DNA from: Cyclobacteriaceae bacterium
GTDB taxonomy: Bacteria > Bacteroidota > Bacteroidia > Cytophagales > Cyclobacteriaceae
Assembly (NCBI GenBank): GCA_028281285.1
Contig: JANQKF010000013.1
Span: 310,001 to 374,000 of the forward strand
Reading direction: 5' to 3'
Length of the DNA: 64,000 nt
Of the stretch, positions 42,825 to 52,527 are shown in pieces. Each line of letters begins with the position of its first letter. Position 1 is the stretch's first letter. Both the position numbers and the translations under genes were made by a program. The notes below the pieces were generated by a model, which worked only from the letters and a program-made list of their open reading frames with translations, was not told the origin of the DNA and did no database searches.

Positions 42825-43631
42825 CTATTTTGTTGAATCTAAAAATTCTTTATAGTCTCTGATGGCTCTAAAAATAGCTGAAGCCAAATAGTCCTGAACC
42901 TTAGGATCATTTAATTCTTTTTCCTCTTTTGGGTTCGTAAGATAACCTAATTCTACCAATACACTAGGCATTGCCGTATTCCATAATACCCAAAGGCTTG
43001 ATTGTTTTACACCGAGACTTTTCCTACCCGCCCGCTTAGCGAACTGATCCTCAATGTTTTGAGCCAAAAGAATACTGTTTTCCTGAAATGCCTCTTGCAT
43101 AATGGAAAACATGATATTTGATACGGGTTTTGTTGGATCAAAGCCCTCATACACTTCTTCATAGTTCTCCTCAAGAAGAATTACGGAGTTTTCCCGTTTC
43201 GCTACCTCAAAATTTCTACCTGTATTTTTTAAGCCCATAACGAAGGTTTCAGTACCCCTTACATGCTCGTTTCCTTTGGGCATAGCATTAGCATGAATAG
43301 AAATAAATAGATCAGCTTCGGCTTCGTTGGCAATATTGGCATCTATTTTGGGGTGACTGTAGGAGTCATCTTTTCGAGTATATATGACTTCAACATCATC
43401 AAGCAATTCTTCAAGGTACTTTCCAACCATGAGAGACACTTTTAGAACAATGTCTTTCTCTTTTGTATACTTACCCCTGGTACCCCAATCCTTACCGCCA
43501 TGCCCAGGGTCAAGCACCACCTTGAATGTTTTTTTAGCTGGTATGGAGTCCCCTTGAAATGACATCACGGGCAGACCAAACAATGTGCTCAACAAGTAAA
43601 TGGAGACAATAAATTTGACATTAATGCGCAT
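42825..43631 (-). CDS. N-acetylmuramoyl-L-alanine amidase
   Basis: A 268-residue periplasmic amidase of the Amidase_3 type, which cuts the bond between muramic acid and L-Ala of peptidoglycan. From the ATG at 43631 the protein begins MRINVKFIVSIYLLSTLFG, a clean signal peptide. The zinc site is seen in 'VVLDPGHGGKDWGTRG' (His), 'KEKDIVLKVS' (Glu) and 'FISIHANAMP' (His), and the catalytic Glu in 'SVLVELGYLTNPKEEKEL'. The frame extends 32 codons further upstream but would bury the signal peptide and overlap the divergent lptD gene. It is coupled to the MlaD-like gene. Confidence 0.92.
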   Translation of the reverse strand: MRINVKFIVSIYLLSTLFGLPVMSFQGDSIPAKKTFKVVLDPGHGGKDWGTRGKYTKEKDIVLKVSLMVGKYLEELLDDVEVIYTRKDDSYSHPKIDANIANEAEADLFISIHANAMPKGNEHVRGTETFVMGLKNTGRNFEVAKRENSVILLEENYEEVYEGFDPTKPVSNIMFSIMQEAFQENSILLAQNIEDQFAKRAGRKSLGVKQSSLWVLWNTAMPSVLVELGYLTNPKEEKELNDPKVQDYLASAIFRAIRDYKEFLDSTK

Positions 43632-43695
43632 GAATAAGCTTATTGGGATAACTTTACGCAAAAATCTGAATTTTTCTGAAAAAGCGAAAAATCCT

Positions 43696-46368
43696 GTGCG
43701 CGCCAAGAAGTTCTTATTCTGTTTCATTCCTATTCTAATGACCGTTGGGCTAAACGCTCAACAAAACACAGCCAGGATTGATTCAACAAATACCGCACCA
43801 GCCGCTTCTGATTCAATCACGTTTACGAATTCAAATGGAATTGAAACTACAATAAAATACTTTGCTCAAGATTCCACGATTACCAACGCGATCACCAAAG
43901 TAACGTCACTTTATGGAAATGCTTATATAGAATATGGCGACATCAGGTTGGACGCGGCAAAAATCAGCATCGATCAGTTAAATAATGAACTCACCGCCAC
44001 AGGCATCCAAGATTCGACCGGTTCATGGATTGGTCTTCCCATCTTTAAGGATGGCCCTGATACTTACGAAACCAGAGAGATTCGATACAATTTCGCCACC
44101 GACAGGGCAAAAATTAAAGGAGTCGCTACTGAGCAGCAAGATGGTTTTTTAGCAGGTGAAGAAGTCAAAAGAGATGCAGATGGTAGCACTTATATACTTG
44201 ATGGCAAGTTTATTCCGTGTGCCGACCCATTGGCAACAACATATATAAAGGCAAAAAAAATCAAGATTATACCCGGTAAGAGCGTGGTCACAGGACCTTT
44301 CCTTTTATATGTTGGTGGAATCCCCACGTTTCTGGGGCTACCATTCGGAATTTTTCCTGACACCCAGGAAAGTGCATCGGGGATTATCTTTCCCAAGTAT
44401 GGTACGGAACAGTTAAGGGGCTTATTTCTACGAGAAGGCGGCTATTACTTTGCTTTTAATGATTATGTACATACTGCAGTTACTGGTGACTTTTATTCAA
44501 AAGGAAGTTGGGGGTTGAGAGCCAGAACGAATTATAAAAAGCGTTATAAATATTCCGGTAGCTTCGACCTCTCTTTCAATCGCAACAAGTCCACAGAGAT
44601 TGACGAATCGCGGTTGGATTCAAAAGATTTCTGGGTTTCCTGGAGTCATCGACCTGAATCAAGAGGAAGGGGGAGTTTTTCGGCCAATGTAAATGCCGGT
44701 ACTGCGACCTATAACCAAAACAATGTTTCTACAACCAATTTTTCCAGAAACGTCCGATCTGAATTCCGGTCCAATATCGCTTACGCCTCTACCATTAGAG
44801 GAACTCCTTTTAGCTTTTCTATGAATGCCAGACACAATCAGAATGTACAGACCGGAATTGTAGATATCTCCTTGCCCGATATGTCGCTCAACATGAACAG
44901 AATTTATCCATTTAAAGGCTCAAAGGCTGATATTCTCAAGAAATTGAATGTAGGGTGGTCTTTTAATGTTTCGAATCGAATTAGCAATGTGGTCAAGCCG
45001 GTTTCAAAAAGCTTCACGCTTATTCAAGAAACCGAAGCCGATACCATTGACGTGAGATTCAATACACTTGATCGTTTATTGGAAAACGCTCAAAATGGTG
45101 CACGCCATAGCATCCCCATTTCAACTTCCTTTTCTCTGCTCAAGCACCTTAATGTCACTCCTTCCCTTACCTTTCAGGAATTATGGTATTTGGAAGAACT
45201 CGATTACCAGGATTATGATGCTACACTGGGAGGCGTTCAACTCACGAAGAGGAACGGGTTTTCCAGAGCCAATACCTATAGTTTTGGGGTAGGTATATCC
45301 ACACAACTCTTTGGAATCTTTGACCGCAGTCATAAGGGGGGCAGAGTAGAGGCAATTCGACATATTGCACGACCAAGCATCGGCTTCTCCTATCGTCCAG
45401 ATTATAGCCAGGACAAATTCGGGTATTTTCAGGATGTGGTTGTAGATGAAGATGGTAATACGCAACAGCTATCCATTTACGATGGCTTCTTATTTGGAGC
45501 GCCAACCTTAGGTGAAACTGCCGCAATGAGTTTCAGCGTCAGCAATAATATTGAAATGAAGGTAAGAAGCGATACGGCCCGCTCCAAGAAGGTTCCTATC
45601 ATGGAAAACCTCACCTTTAGTGCTTCCTATAACTTTCTGGCGGATAGTTTTAACCTGTCCAGAATCACTTTCAACGGACGAACTTCCTTGTTTGACAAAA
45701 AGCTCTCCCTGAACTTTGGAGGTACCATTGACCCATACACCTACGTCACCAACGATGAAGGTGTTACTTCAAGAACTCCTACACTGGCCTGGAAAGGTGG
45801 TCAAGGGTTAGGGCGTTTGACATCAGCCAGATTTTCTCTGACTACCAGTCTTAATTCACGAGGAAACAGCAGTAGCAATGCTGACCGATCTTTTGCCGGG
45901 GCAGCAAGTCAGGTAGGTTTTGGAAGTCAATTTGAGGACGAAGAAGATGGTGCTTTCGGCTCCATAAATGATGGTGATGTAAACCTCTCTCCCGCACCTA
46001 CCTATGCCTTTGACCCTAATGCCTATATTGATTTGTCAATACCCTGGAATGTGCGGCTTTCTTACGACTATAATTATACGCGTAGTCTCACTTCCAGTAC
46101 CACCAGGCAAGCCGTAAAAGTGTATGGTCAGATAAGCTTGACCCCAAAATGGCGAATCACGCTCAACACAGGTTATGACATTGACGCCAAAGAACTCACA
46201 CAAACTTCTCTAGGAATTTATCGAGACTTAGGTTGCTGGGAGATGCGAGGCAACTGGATTCCTTTCGGCAGATTTACTTCCTATACCATAGATATTCAAA
46301 TCAAAGCCTCTTCTTTGAAAGACCTGAAACTGAGCAGAAGAAGGAGTTTCTTTGATAATACCAACTAG
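43696..46368 (+). CDS. lptD: LptD-like LPS assembly outer-membrane protein
   Basis: The protein (890 residues from this start) has an OstA/LptA-like N-terminal domain ('VTSLYGNAYIEYGDIRLDAAKISIDQLNNELTATGIQDS', 'TREIRYNFATDRAKIKGVATEQQDGFLAGEEV'). It continues with 'IPTFLGLPFGIFPDTQESASGIIFPKYG', a conserved LptD stretch, and a large beta-barrel. LptD places LPS in the outer leaflet. The frame is open back to 43600, with ATGs at 43624 and 43630, but those lie over the start of the divergent amidase gene. The GTG at 43696 gives MRAKKFLFCFIPILMTVGLNAQ-like signal peptide order (written here in part only) and leaves a 64-base divergent promoter gap, so it is preferred with moderate certainty. 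Confidence 0.87.
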   Translation: MRAKKFLFCFIPILMTVGLNAQQNTARIDSTNTAPAASDSITFTNSNGIETTIKYFAQDSTITNAITKVTSLYGNAYIEYGDIRLDAAKISIDQLNNELTATGIQDSTGSWIGLPIFKDGPDTYETREIRYNFATDRAKIKGVATEQQDGFLAGEEVKRDADGSTYILDGKFIPCADPLATTYIKAKKIKIIPGKSVVTGPFLLYVGGIPTFLGLPFGIFPDTQESASGIIFPKYGTEQLRGLFLREGGYYFAFNDYVHTAVTGDFYSKGSWGLRARTNYKKRYKYSGSFDLSFNRNKSTEIDESRLDSKDFWVSWSHRPESRGRGSFSANVNAGTATYNQNNVSTTNFSRNVRSEFRSNIAYASTIRGTPFSFSMNARHNQNVQTGIVDISLPDMSLNMNRIYPFKGSKADILKKLNVGWSFNVSNRISNVVKPVSKSFTLIQETEADTIDVRFNTLDRLLENAQNGARHSIPISTSFSLLKHLNVTPSLTFQELWYLEELDYQDYDATLGGVQLTKRNGFSRANTYSFGVGISTQLFGIFDRSHKGGRVEAIRHIARPSIGFSYRPDYSQDKFGYFQDVVVDEDGNTQQLSIYDGFLFGAPTLGETAAMSFSVSNNIEMKVRSDTARSKKVPIMENLTFSASYNFLADSFNLSRITFNGRTSLFDKKLSLNFGGTIDPYTYVTNDEGVTSRTPTLAWKGGQGLGRLTSARFSLTTSLNSRGNSSSNADRSFAGAASQVGFGSQFEDEEDGAFGSINDGDVNLSPAPTYAFDPNAYIDLSIPWNVRLSYDYNYTRSLTSSTTRQAVKVYGQISLTPKWRITLNTGYDIDAKELTQTSLGIYRDLGCWEMRGNWIPFGRFTSYTIDIQIKASSLKDLKLSRRRSFFDNTN

Positions 46369-46498
46369 CGTCAGGATTTCGCTATTACTCGACTTACAAG
46401 AAAGTTTTCTCTCAGAATCATTCAATATTCTACCTAACAAGGCTGATAACGACCTAATGCTCACCTATTATTAATTTCCAGAACCTACATGTGATAAC

Positions 46499-46526
46499 TG
46501 ATCGAAGGGCTCTGCCTTATTGATCA
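46499..46526. repeat. interrupted inverted repeat between lptD and the S8 peptidase gene
   Basis: TGATC-g-AAGG, a 6-base loop, CCTT-att-GATCA. It could be an RNA hairpin or a regulator site in the 218-base gap. No T run follows, so it is not a standard terminator. Apart from this I see nothing definite in 46369-46586. Confidence 0.3.
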
Positions 46527-46586
46527 ATTTGGCTCATTTGAAAGCCATGAAATAAATATTTACCAATCACGTAAAACACAAGTTCT

Positions 46587-49016
46587 ATGAAAAGATTTTT
46601 ACTAATCGCATTATTGTGTGTCGGATTCACTGGGTATGGACAATCTCCTGAGTTATTCAGGCATAAGTCCAAAAAATTCGACATGTTAGAGTTCAAGATT
46701 TCGAAGGAGTATTTTTGGCTAGAGGTTAATGATCAAGACACTACCTCTATTAAAAATCTCGCCTCAGATGAGGAACTCAAGTTTTTTGGAAGAGGCACAG
46801 CACTGCTAAGAGCGCAAATGAATCGAAATGAGGGTTTTGACAACCGCGCGAATGCACTCAGAGCGAAATTCGCAAACAAATTTAGGAAGATAAGGCCTGT
46901 ACTAATTGATGCTGATTCATCAGTAGTAATTGCCAGAGACCGAATTATCCTGAAATTTAATGATGAAAATCATGATGTGTCCAAGTTGTTCAAAGGGCGT
47001 ACAGCAATTTTCCGACCTGATGAATTTGTCCCCAATCAATATTTAGTGACGATTTCTTCACTAAAGAACTTCGACATCTTTAAAGTATGCGAGCGGCTGG
47101 AAAAGAGAAAAGAGGTCGATTTTGCCGAACCCGATTATACGATGTTTGCCGAGCCTCAAACAAATGATCAGCACTACGACAGCCAATGGGCTCTGGAAAA
47201 CGATGGTTCGGAGGGAACACTTGATGCCGATATTGATGTGGAAGGGGCTTGGCAATATACCATAGGTCAGAATATTAAAATCGCGATCATTGATGTAGGC
47301 ATTGATCTAAATCATGATGATTTGGACGGAAATCTAGGGACCGGGTATGATGCGACAGGCACCGGAGCTAACGGACTTGCAACAGGTGCTCATGCCTCCA
47401 ATGCACATGGAACTCAAATAGCCGGTGTAATCGGTGCGGAAGCCAATAATACCATAGGAGTAGCCGGAATCGCATACGATGCGGAATTACTTTCTGTAAA
47501 AATGGGATATGTTAACACCATGGGAGTGGTTCAAACTAATGCGTCATGGATTGCGAATTGCATCAATTGGGCCCGTAACAACGGAGCTGATGTTATCAAT
47601 ATTTCACAAAAGTTTACTTCCGGTAGCAGTGCAGTGAATAATGCATTGACAGATGCAGCTACCATAGGGCGTGGAGGTCTGGGTATTATCTTGGTAGGTG
47701 CAGCAGGTAATGACGGTGCTTCGAGTATAGTCTATCCTGCGAGAAGAGATGATGTAATTTCAGTAGGAGGGTCAAATTATTGTGACGAAAGAAAGACGCT
47801 GACAAGTTGCGATGTACATCCATTTTTTCCCATATCCTGGGAAAGTAATTACGGGAATGATTTGGACCTTGTTGCTCCGGGGGCTGAGATTTACACCACA
47901 GACAGGACCGGATTGATAGGAGTATCTCAAGGTGATTATTATGGACGTTTTTGGGGAACTTCTGCGGCTGCACCACATGTCAGCGGTGTTGCGGCTTTGG
48001 TACTTGCTGCAAATCCCAATCTTACTCGATCTGAAGTCAAAGAGTACATCTTAAGAAATGTCGACAAAGTTAGTGGATATACTTTTAGCCCGAGTTTATC
48101 GAAACCGTATGGAACATGGAATCTTGAGATGGGTTATGGGCGTCTCAATGCCCATCTTGCGGTTGAGGAAGCACGTTTTGATGCTATTGAGCTTCTTGGT
48201 AATGATTACGCTTGCCTGGGTCCTGCTACCTATGCTTACAACCTGAGTAATTTACCTTCTGGAATCACCGCACAATCCTGGTCTGTATCTTCAAATTTGA
48301 CAATTCAAAACACCTCCACAACGGGAGTTGTAGTTAGGGCGATTTCCTCAGGTACTGCTTGGATTGAGGCCACTTTTACGGGAGGATTGAAACGTAAATT
48401 CAATCTTTGGGCTGGAACTCCATCTTCTCCATCTTTCTTACTAGGTCCTAATTCAGTGGTCTCTGGAGGCTTTGTCTATTATTATGGGTCGTCAGCAAAT
48501 GGTGCCGAAAGCTATGAATGGAGACTTCCATACCCATTTGATGTGGTAGGGATATTCAACATATTTGGGGCTAATTGGCAGATGCAAAATACCACTACAT
48601 ACAACTCTTTGTATGCATTTACAGGAACAAGCGGAACAGATGGCTATGTCCAGTTAATGGGGAAAAACCCTTGTGGATTGGGTCCGGCAAAGAGCATCTA
48701 TGTGGAGCATGATCCTAATGGAGGAGGCCAGATACCAAGAGTGAATCCAGAGCATGATATAATTGTACTCTATCCAAACCCTTCAAATGATATTGTCAAA
48801 ATCGATGTAAAGAAGAATAATAATGGCATCGAGCAGAACATTGCATTTGAAGAGATCACAATCAGTAACATGGATATGACTTATCAAAAAACTTTTAAGC
48901 CCAAACCTTCGGAAAGATCGTTCGAAATTAACGTTGCTAACCTTAGAAAGGGAGTATATACAGTGAGGATTAAAGTCAAAACAGGTGTTGTAATAAAGAA
49001 GCTATATATCGATTAG
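46587..49016 (+). CDS. secreted subtilisin-like (S8) serine peptidase with type IX secretion tail
   Basis: The 809-residue protein has a signal peptide (1-19), an N-terminal prodomain (about 20-185, ending 'FAEPDYTMFAEPQ') and a subtilase domain with the full triad: D236 in 'AIIDVGID', H274 in 'AHGTQIAG' and S459 in 'GTSAAAPHVSG', with the oxyanion Asn in 'AAGNDGASS' near 375. Residues about 540-715 are Ig-like/PKD-like adhesion modules. The end, 'VLYPNPSNDIVKIDV...LRKGVYTVRIKVKTGVVIKKLYID', is a type A T9SS C-terminal sorting domain, so the protein is exported by the type IX system of Bacteroidota and may be surface bound. A small lipoprotein gene follows 18 bases later. Confidence 0.94.
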   Translation: MKRFLLIALLCVGFTGYGQSPELFRHKSKKFDMLEFKISKEYFWLEVNDQDTTSIKNLASDEELKFFGRGTALLRAQMNRNEGFDNRANALRAKFANKFRKIRPVLIDADSSVVIARDRIILKFNDENHDVSKLFKGRTAIFRPDEFVPNQYLVTISSLKNFDIFKVCERLEKRKEVDFAEPDYTMFAEPQTNDQHYDSQWALENDGSEGTLDADIDVEGAWQYTIGQNIKIAIIDVGIDLNHDDLDGNLGTGYDATGTGANGLATGAHASNAHGTQIAGVIGAEANNTIGVAGIAYDAELLSVKMGYVNTMGVVQTNASWIANCINWARNNGADVINISQKFTSGSSAVNNALTDAATIGRGGLGIILVGAAGNDGASSIVYPARRDDVISVGGSNYCDERKTLTSCDVHPFFPISWESNYGNDLDLVAPGAEIYTTDRTGLIGVSQGDYYGRFWGTSAAAPHVSGVAALVLAANPNLTRSEVKEYILRNVDKVSGYTFSPSLSKPYGTWNLEMGYGRLNAHLAVEEARFDAIELLGNDYACLGPATYAYNLSNLPSGITAQSWSVSSNLTIQNTSTTGVVVRAISSGTAWIEATFTGGLKRKFNLWAGTPSSPSFLLGPNSVVSGGFVYYYGSSANGAESYEWRLPYPFDVVGIFNIFGANWQMQNTTTYNSLYAFTGTSGTDGYVQLMGKNPCGLGPAKSIYVEHDPNGGGQIPRVNPEHDIIVLYPNPSNDIVKIDVKKNNNGIEQNIAFEEITISNMDMTYQKTFKPKPSERSFEINVANLRKGVYTVRIKVKTGVVIKKLYID

Positions 49017-49034
49017 TTATATTTATAAGGGTTT

Positions 49035-49430
49035 ATGAAATATCTCAAATATAATATTATACTATTCTTAGTACTTTTTGCTTGTAAAAACGAAACACCC
49101 AACTGCGGTTGTGAAAGTGAAATTTCGTCAACAATTGAAGAAAGCGAAGCGGTCAGTGCATTGATTTATCAACTCACCGATAGCCAAGTAGATTATTTAG
49201 ACGATGGTCCGGTAATTTACATCGATCCCGCTTCATGCGGTGGCTGCTCGTATAATTATGCAATATGCAATCCGGAAATGCTGAGTGGATTGGGAGAGAT
49301 TCCACCATACCCTGGAATTCCCATTACTTTCAGCGGATTTGTCAGAGACAAGTGCGAACAGCCTGATGGGAACCCCGTCAGCTTCAGACTGGATTGGATA
49401 ACCTTAAATTCAATTGAATTGGGTAACTAG
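49035..49430 (+). CDS. small Cys-rich lipoprotein of unknown function
   Basis: The 131-residue protein has a lipoprotein signal peptide (lipobox 'LFAC', Cys17). The mature part carries C-G-C near residue 25, C-G-G-C near 69 and two further cysteines, enough for two or three disulfides. I do not recognise the family. It begins 18 bases after the S8 peptidase stop, so the two are probably one transcript; an inhibitor, helper or surface partner of the peptidase is possible but not shown. Confidence 0.65.
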   Translation: MKYLKYNIILFLVLFACKNETPNCGCESEISSTIEESEAVSALIYQLTDSQVDYLDDGPVIYIDPASCGGCSYNYAICNPEMLSGLGEIPPYPGIPITFSGFVRDKCEQPDGNPVSFRLDWITLNSIELGN

Positions 49431-49444
49431 GAATTGTTCAGAGA

Positions 49445-49484
49445 GGCCAATGTCCAGCCTAATCTAATAGGTTGTGCATTGGTC
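49445..49484. terminator. long hairpin between the convergent lipoprotein and lysS genes
   Basis: GGCCAATG (49445-49452) pairs with CATTGGTC (49477-49484), and inside it AGCCTA (49456-49461) pairs with TAGGTT (49468-49473). The structure sits exactly between two convergent genes and touches the lysS stop, so it probably separates their transcripts, though no T run follows on either side. Confidence 0.4.
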
Positions 49485-51192
49485 ACTCAATTATCTCTAC
49501 GAACAAACCTTCATCCGTTTTTTGAACTTTGGCCAATCCATTTTGCGTAAGTTCCTTGATGGATTTATCCCATTTCTTGTTTGACAAACCTGCCCCTTCC
49601 TTTAATTGAAGTAACTCAGTCTTGCCAACCTTCTTCAATAACTCAAGTATGCCCCTGGCTTCTTCAGATAACTCAACGGATATCTTTTTCTCAGGCTTCA
49701 TTTGAGGAAAAAACAAGACATCCTGAATGGAATTGGAGTTGGTCATGATCATGGACAATCGATCTATGCCTACTCCCAGACCGGCAGTTGGTGGCATCCC
49801 GTATTCCAGTGCTCTTAGAAAATCTTCGTCCAGCACCATCGCCTCATCATCTCCTCTTTTACCAAGCTCTAATTGCTCTTCGAAGCGTTGACGCTGATCA
49901 ATCGGGTCATTCAGCTCAGAAAAGGCATTACATATCTCCTTGCCATTGCAAATGGCTTCAAAACGTTCAACCAGTCCTTCTTTATTCCGGTGTTTTTTGG
50001 CCAATGGGGACATCTCTACAGGGTAGTCGGTGATATATGTTGGTTGGATCAATTTAGGCTCACAGTGTTCTCCAAAAATCTCATCAATTAATTTGCCTTT
50101 ACCCATTGAGTCATCCACTTCAACTTTCAACTCTTGAGCTGTCTTTCTAAGTTGATCTTCTTCCATTTCAGAAATGTCAACTCCTGTGAAATGCTCGATC
50201 GCCTCAAACATGGTAAATCTCTTCCAAGGTCGCTTGAAGTCAATCTCATTTTCACCGACTTGCACTTTAGTGGTCCCGTGAAGGTCGAGCGCCACCTTTT
50301 CAATCATCTCTTCAACGAGATCCATCATCCAGTTGTAATCTTTGTATGCCACGTATAACTCCACCTGGGTGAATTCCGGGTTGTGGAATCGCGACATACC
50401 TTCATTTCGGAAGTCTTTTGAGAATTCGAAAACTCCATCAAATCCACCTACGATGAGCCGCTTCAAATAGAGCTCATTTGCAATCCTCAGATACAAAGTC
50501 ATATCCAAGGTATTATGGTGAGTTTTGAATGGTCGAGCTGCAGCCCCACCATACAATGGTTGCAGAATTGGGGTTTCTACTTCCAGGTATCCTCTTTCGG
50601 CAAGGAAGTTCCTCATGGAATTCACCAGCTGGGTCCTTTTAACAAAGGTATCTTTCACATGTGGATTCACGACCAAATCCACGTACCGCTGACGATATCT
50701 TTGTTCCGGATCAGTGAATGCATCGTGAACAACTCCGTCCGCATCTGTTTTGGGAAGGGGTAGGGGCTTCAAGGCTTTCGTGAGAACCGTGAGGTTAGTC
50801 ACGTGAACTGAAATCTCTCCAACTTGTGTCTTGAACACATAGCCTTCGACACCAACAATATCACCAATACTCAATACCCTCTTAAAGACCGTATTGTACA
50901 TGGTCTTATCGTCTTCAGGGCAAATATCATCTCTTCGCAGATAAACCTGGATTCGTCCTTCACTGTCCTGAAGTTCAGCAAATGAAGCCGACCCCATAAT
51001 TCTTCTACTCATCATACGACCGGCAATCTTCACCTGTTTGAAGCGTTCAGGATCCTTATCAAAGTTCTCTTTGATATCTGTGGTTGTAGTGTTTACCGGA
51101 AAGGTCTCAGAGGGATACGGATTAATGCCTAATCGCTCCAACTCCTCTCGCTCATTTCTTCGATTAATCTCCTGTTCGCTCAATTGCTGCAT
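49483..51192 (-). CDS. lysS: lysine-tRNA ligase with C-terminal extension
   Basis: The 569-residue class II synthetase charges tRNA-Lys. An OB-fold anticodon domain (about 50-150, '[35 protein letters not shown]') precedes the catalytic domain. Motif 1 is near '[27 protein letters not shown]', motif 2 is in '[23 protein letters not shown]', and motif 3 in '[22 protein letters not shown]'. The usual protein ends about here at 500 residues; this one continues with about 75 residues that look like a winged-helix or small helical domain ('[34 protein letters not shown]'). Long LysS forms are known in Bacteroidota. A promoter-like element lies just upstream. Confidence 0.95.
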   Translation of the reverse strand: MQQLSEQEINRRNEREELERLGINPYPSETFPVNTTTTDIKENFDKDPERFKQVKIAGRMMSRRIMGSASFAELQDSEGRIQVYLRRDDICPEDDKTMYNTVFKRVLSIGDIVGVEGYVFKTQVGEISVHVTNLTVLTKALKPLPLPKTDADGVVHDAFTDPEQRYRQRYVDLVVNPHVKDTFVKRTQLVNSMRNFLAERGYLEVETPILQPLYGGAAARPFKTHHNTLDMTLYLRIANELYLKRLIVGGFDGVFEFSKDFRNEGMSRFHNPEFTQVELYVAYKDYNWMMDLVEEMIEKVALDLHGTTKVQVGENEIDFKRPWKRFTMFEAIEHFTGVDISEMEEDQLRKTAQELKVEVDDSMGKGKLIDEIFGEHCEPKLIQPTYITDYPVEMSPLAKKHRNKEGLVERFEAICNGKEICNAFSELNDPIDQRQRFEEQLELGKRGDDEAMVLDEDFLRALEYGMPPTAGLGVGIDRLSMIMTNSNSIQDVLFFPQMKPEKKISVELSEEARGILELLKKVGKTELLQLKEGAGLSNKKWDKSIKELTQNGLAKVQKTDEGLFVEIIE

Positions 51193-51211
51193 GACACAAA
51201 TTTTAAGTGCG

Positions 51212-51243
51212 CAAAGTTAGTGATTCATAAATATTTATAGAAG
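51212..51243 (-). promoter_or_regulatory. probable lysS promoter
   Basis: TAACTTTG (51219-51212 on the minus strand) is an exact TAnnTTTG match 19 bases before the lysS ATG. A weak CTTC stands 20 bases further upstream in place of TTTG. Confidence 0.45.
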
Positions 51244-51265
51244 TATGAAGTGGAAAGCTAATCGG

Positions 51266-52447
51266 CTATTTACCTTTTCTTCTTGCCATTTCCCGTTTTA
51301 CGAGGGTAAGCTCTCTCCCACTCTGGCCCTTAACAGAAGTATTTTCTTCAGCGCGCCTGATCAAATAAGGAATTGTAGCTTTTATAGGGCCATAGGGTAG
51401 GTATTTGGCCACTTGGAATTGTGAGTTGGCCAGATTGAATGAAATGTTATCACTCATTCCATAGAGTTGTGCGAAGTAGACGCGATCATCATCACGAGCG
51501 ATGCCTTTTTCTTCAATCAAGTGAGTCAGGTGGTAATTGCTTTTCTCATTATGAGATCCGCAGAAAAGCGCAGTATTGTTGATATTTTCAATACAGAACT
51601 CCAACCCCAAATCAAAGTCTCGATCAGAAGATTCCTTATCGGGTTGGATTGGGCTTGGATATCCCATATCCATGGCTCGTTCACGTTCTTTTTCCATATA
51701 AGCTCCCCGTACGAGCTTCGCCCCAAGGAAATAGCCTTTGGCAACTGCATCTTTTTGGGTGTCCTTCAACTCCTGAAGTGCCTCATGTCTATACATTTGA
51801 TAAGTATTATAGATCAGTGCCTTTTCCCGGTTGTATTTCTCCATCATTTCATAAGCCAAATCATCAATCGGCTTTTGAATCCAGGTCTCTTCCGCATCAA
51901 TCAGCACTTTTACACCGAGCTCATGGCCAAGAGCGCAAATCCGATCGACTCGTTCTCTCACCTTCTGAAAAGCACTAACCTCTTCGTCTGTTAGTGTTTC
52001 TTTTGCCTGGATTTTAGCCAGCAAATCAAAGGAACCAATCCCGGTGACTTTAAATGCACCAAACGGGATGTGAGCAGAATTTCCTGCTTTCTCGATAGTT
52101 CTGACAATTTCAGCAGTGGTAGCCTCAAAGCCGGCTTCTGTTTTTTCACCTTCAACTGAGTAGTCAAGGATGGCCCCAATGTTGAACTTGGACATTTGTT
52201 CGGCCGTTCTCTGGCACTCTTCTATGTTTTCACCTCCGCAAAAAATATCGAACAGGGTTCTCTTAATGATCCCTTTTACTGGTAGACCTGATTTTAATGC
52301 TAATTTTGTGAGCGTTGTGCCGGTTTTGACCATGGCACTACTTCCCATTGTGGAAAAAACAAAGTGGATCTTCTTTAGTGTTTTGTCATTCTTTGAAGCA
52401 AAAGCAACTTCCAAATTGTCAAAATCAACGTGTTTCTTGAGATCCAT
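51266..52447 (-). CDS. proline dehydrogenase
   Basis: The 393-residue flavoenzyme oxidises proline to pyrroline-5-carboxylate. Barrel motifs are 'GAILDYSVEGEKTEAGFEATTAEIVRTIEKAG', 'IPFGAFKVTGIGSFDLLAKIQ', 'GVKVLIDAEETWIQKPIDDLAYEMMEKYN', 'YNTYQMYRHEALQEL', 'GYFLGAKLVRGAYMEKERERA' and 'YLPYGPIKATIPYLIRRAEEN', the last with the substrate-binding R-R-x-x-E-N. It is the monofunctional form. The frame extends 27 codons upstream, but the ATG at 52447 is preferred: a promoter-like element lies in the extension and the protein family starts near there. It is divergent from the aromatic cluster. Confidence 0.92.
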   Translation of the reverse strand: MDLKKHVDFDNLEVAFASKNDKTLKKIHFVFSTMGSSAMVKTGTTLTKLALKSGLPVKGIIKRTLFDIFCGGENIEECQRTAEQMSKFNIGAILDYSVEGEKTEAGFEATTAEIVRTIEKAGNSAHIPFGAFKVTGIGSFDLLAKIQAKETLTDEEVSAFQKVRERVDRICALGHELGVKVLIDAEETWIQKPIDDLAYEMMEKYNREKALIYNTYQMYRHEALQELKDTQKDAVAKGYFLGAKLVRGAYMEKERERAMDMGYPSPIQPDKESSDRDFDLGLEFCIENINNTALFCGSHNEKSNYHLTHLIEEKGIARDDDRVYFAQLYGMSDNISFNLANSQFQVAKYLPYGPIKATIPYLIRRAEENTSVKGQSGRELTLVKREMARRKGK

Positions 52448-52463
52448 AGGCTGCGAATTGTCG

Positions 52464-52493
52464 CAAATATAATAACAAACACAGAGTCTGAAA
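52464..52493 (-). promoter_or_regulatory. probable proline dehydrogenase promoter
   Basis: TATATTTG (52471-52464 on the minus strand) exactly fits TAnnTTTG; TTTC lies 18 bases upstream as a weak -33 element. It ends 16 bases before the ATG at 52447 and decides that start. Confidence 0.5.
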
Positions 52494-52527
52494 CTTTTGT
52501 TGTTAGGACGGTAATTATAAGAGAGCA

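Noticed and set aside
43600-43727. Long N-terminal extensions of both the amidase and LptD that overlap head to head.
   Set aside because: Clean signal peptides begin at 43631 (minus) and 43696 (plus); the extensions would bury them and leave no room for promoters.
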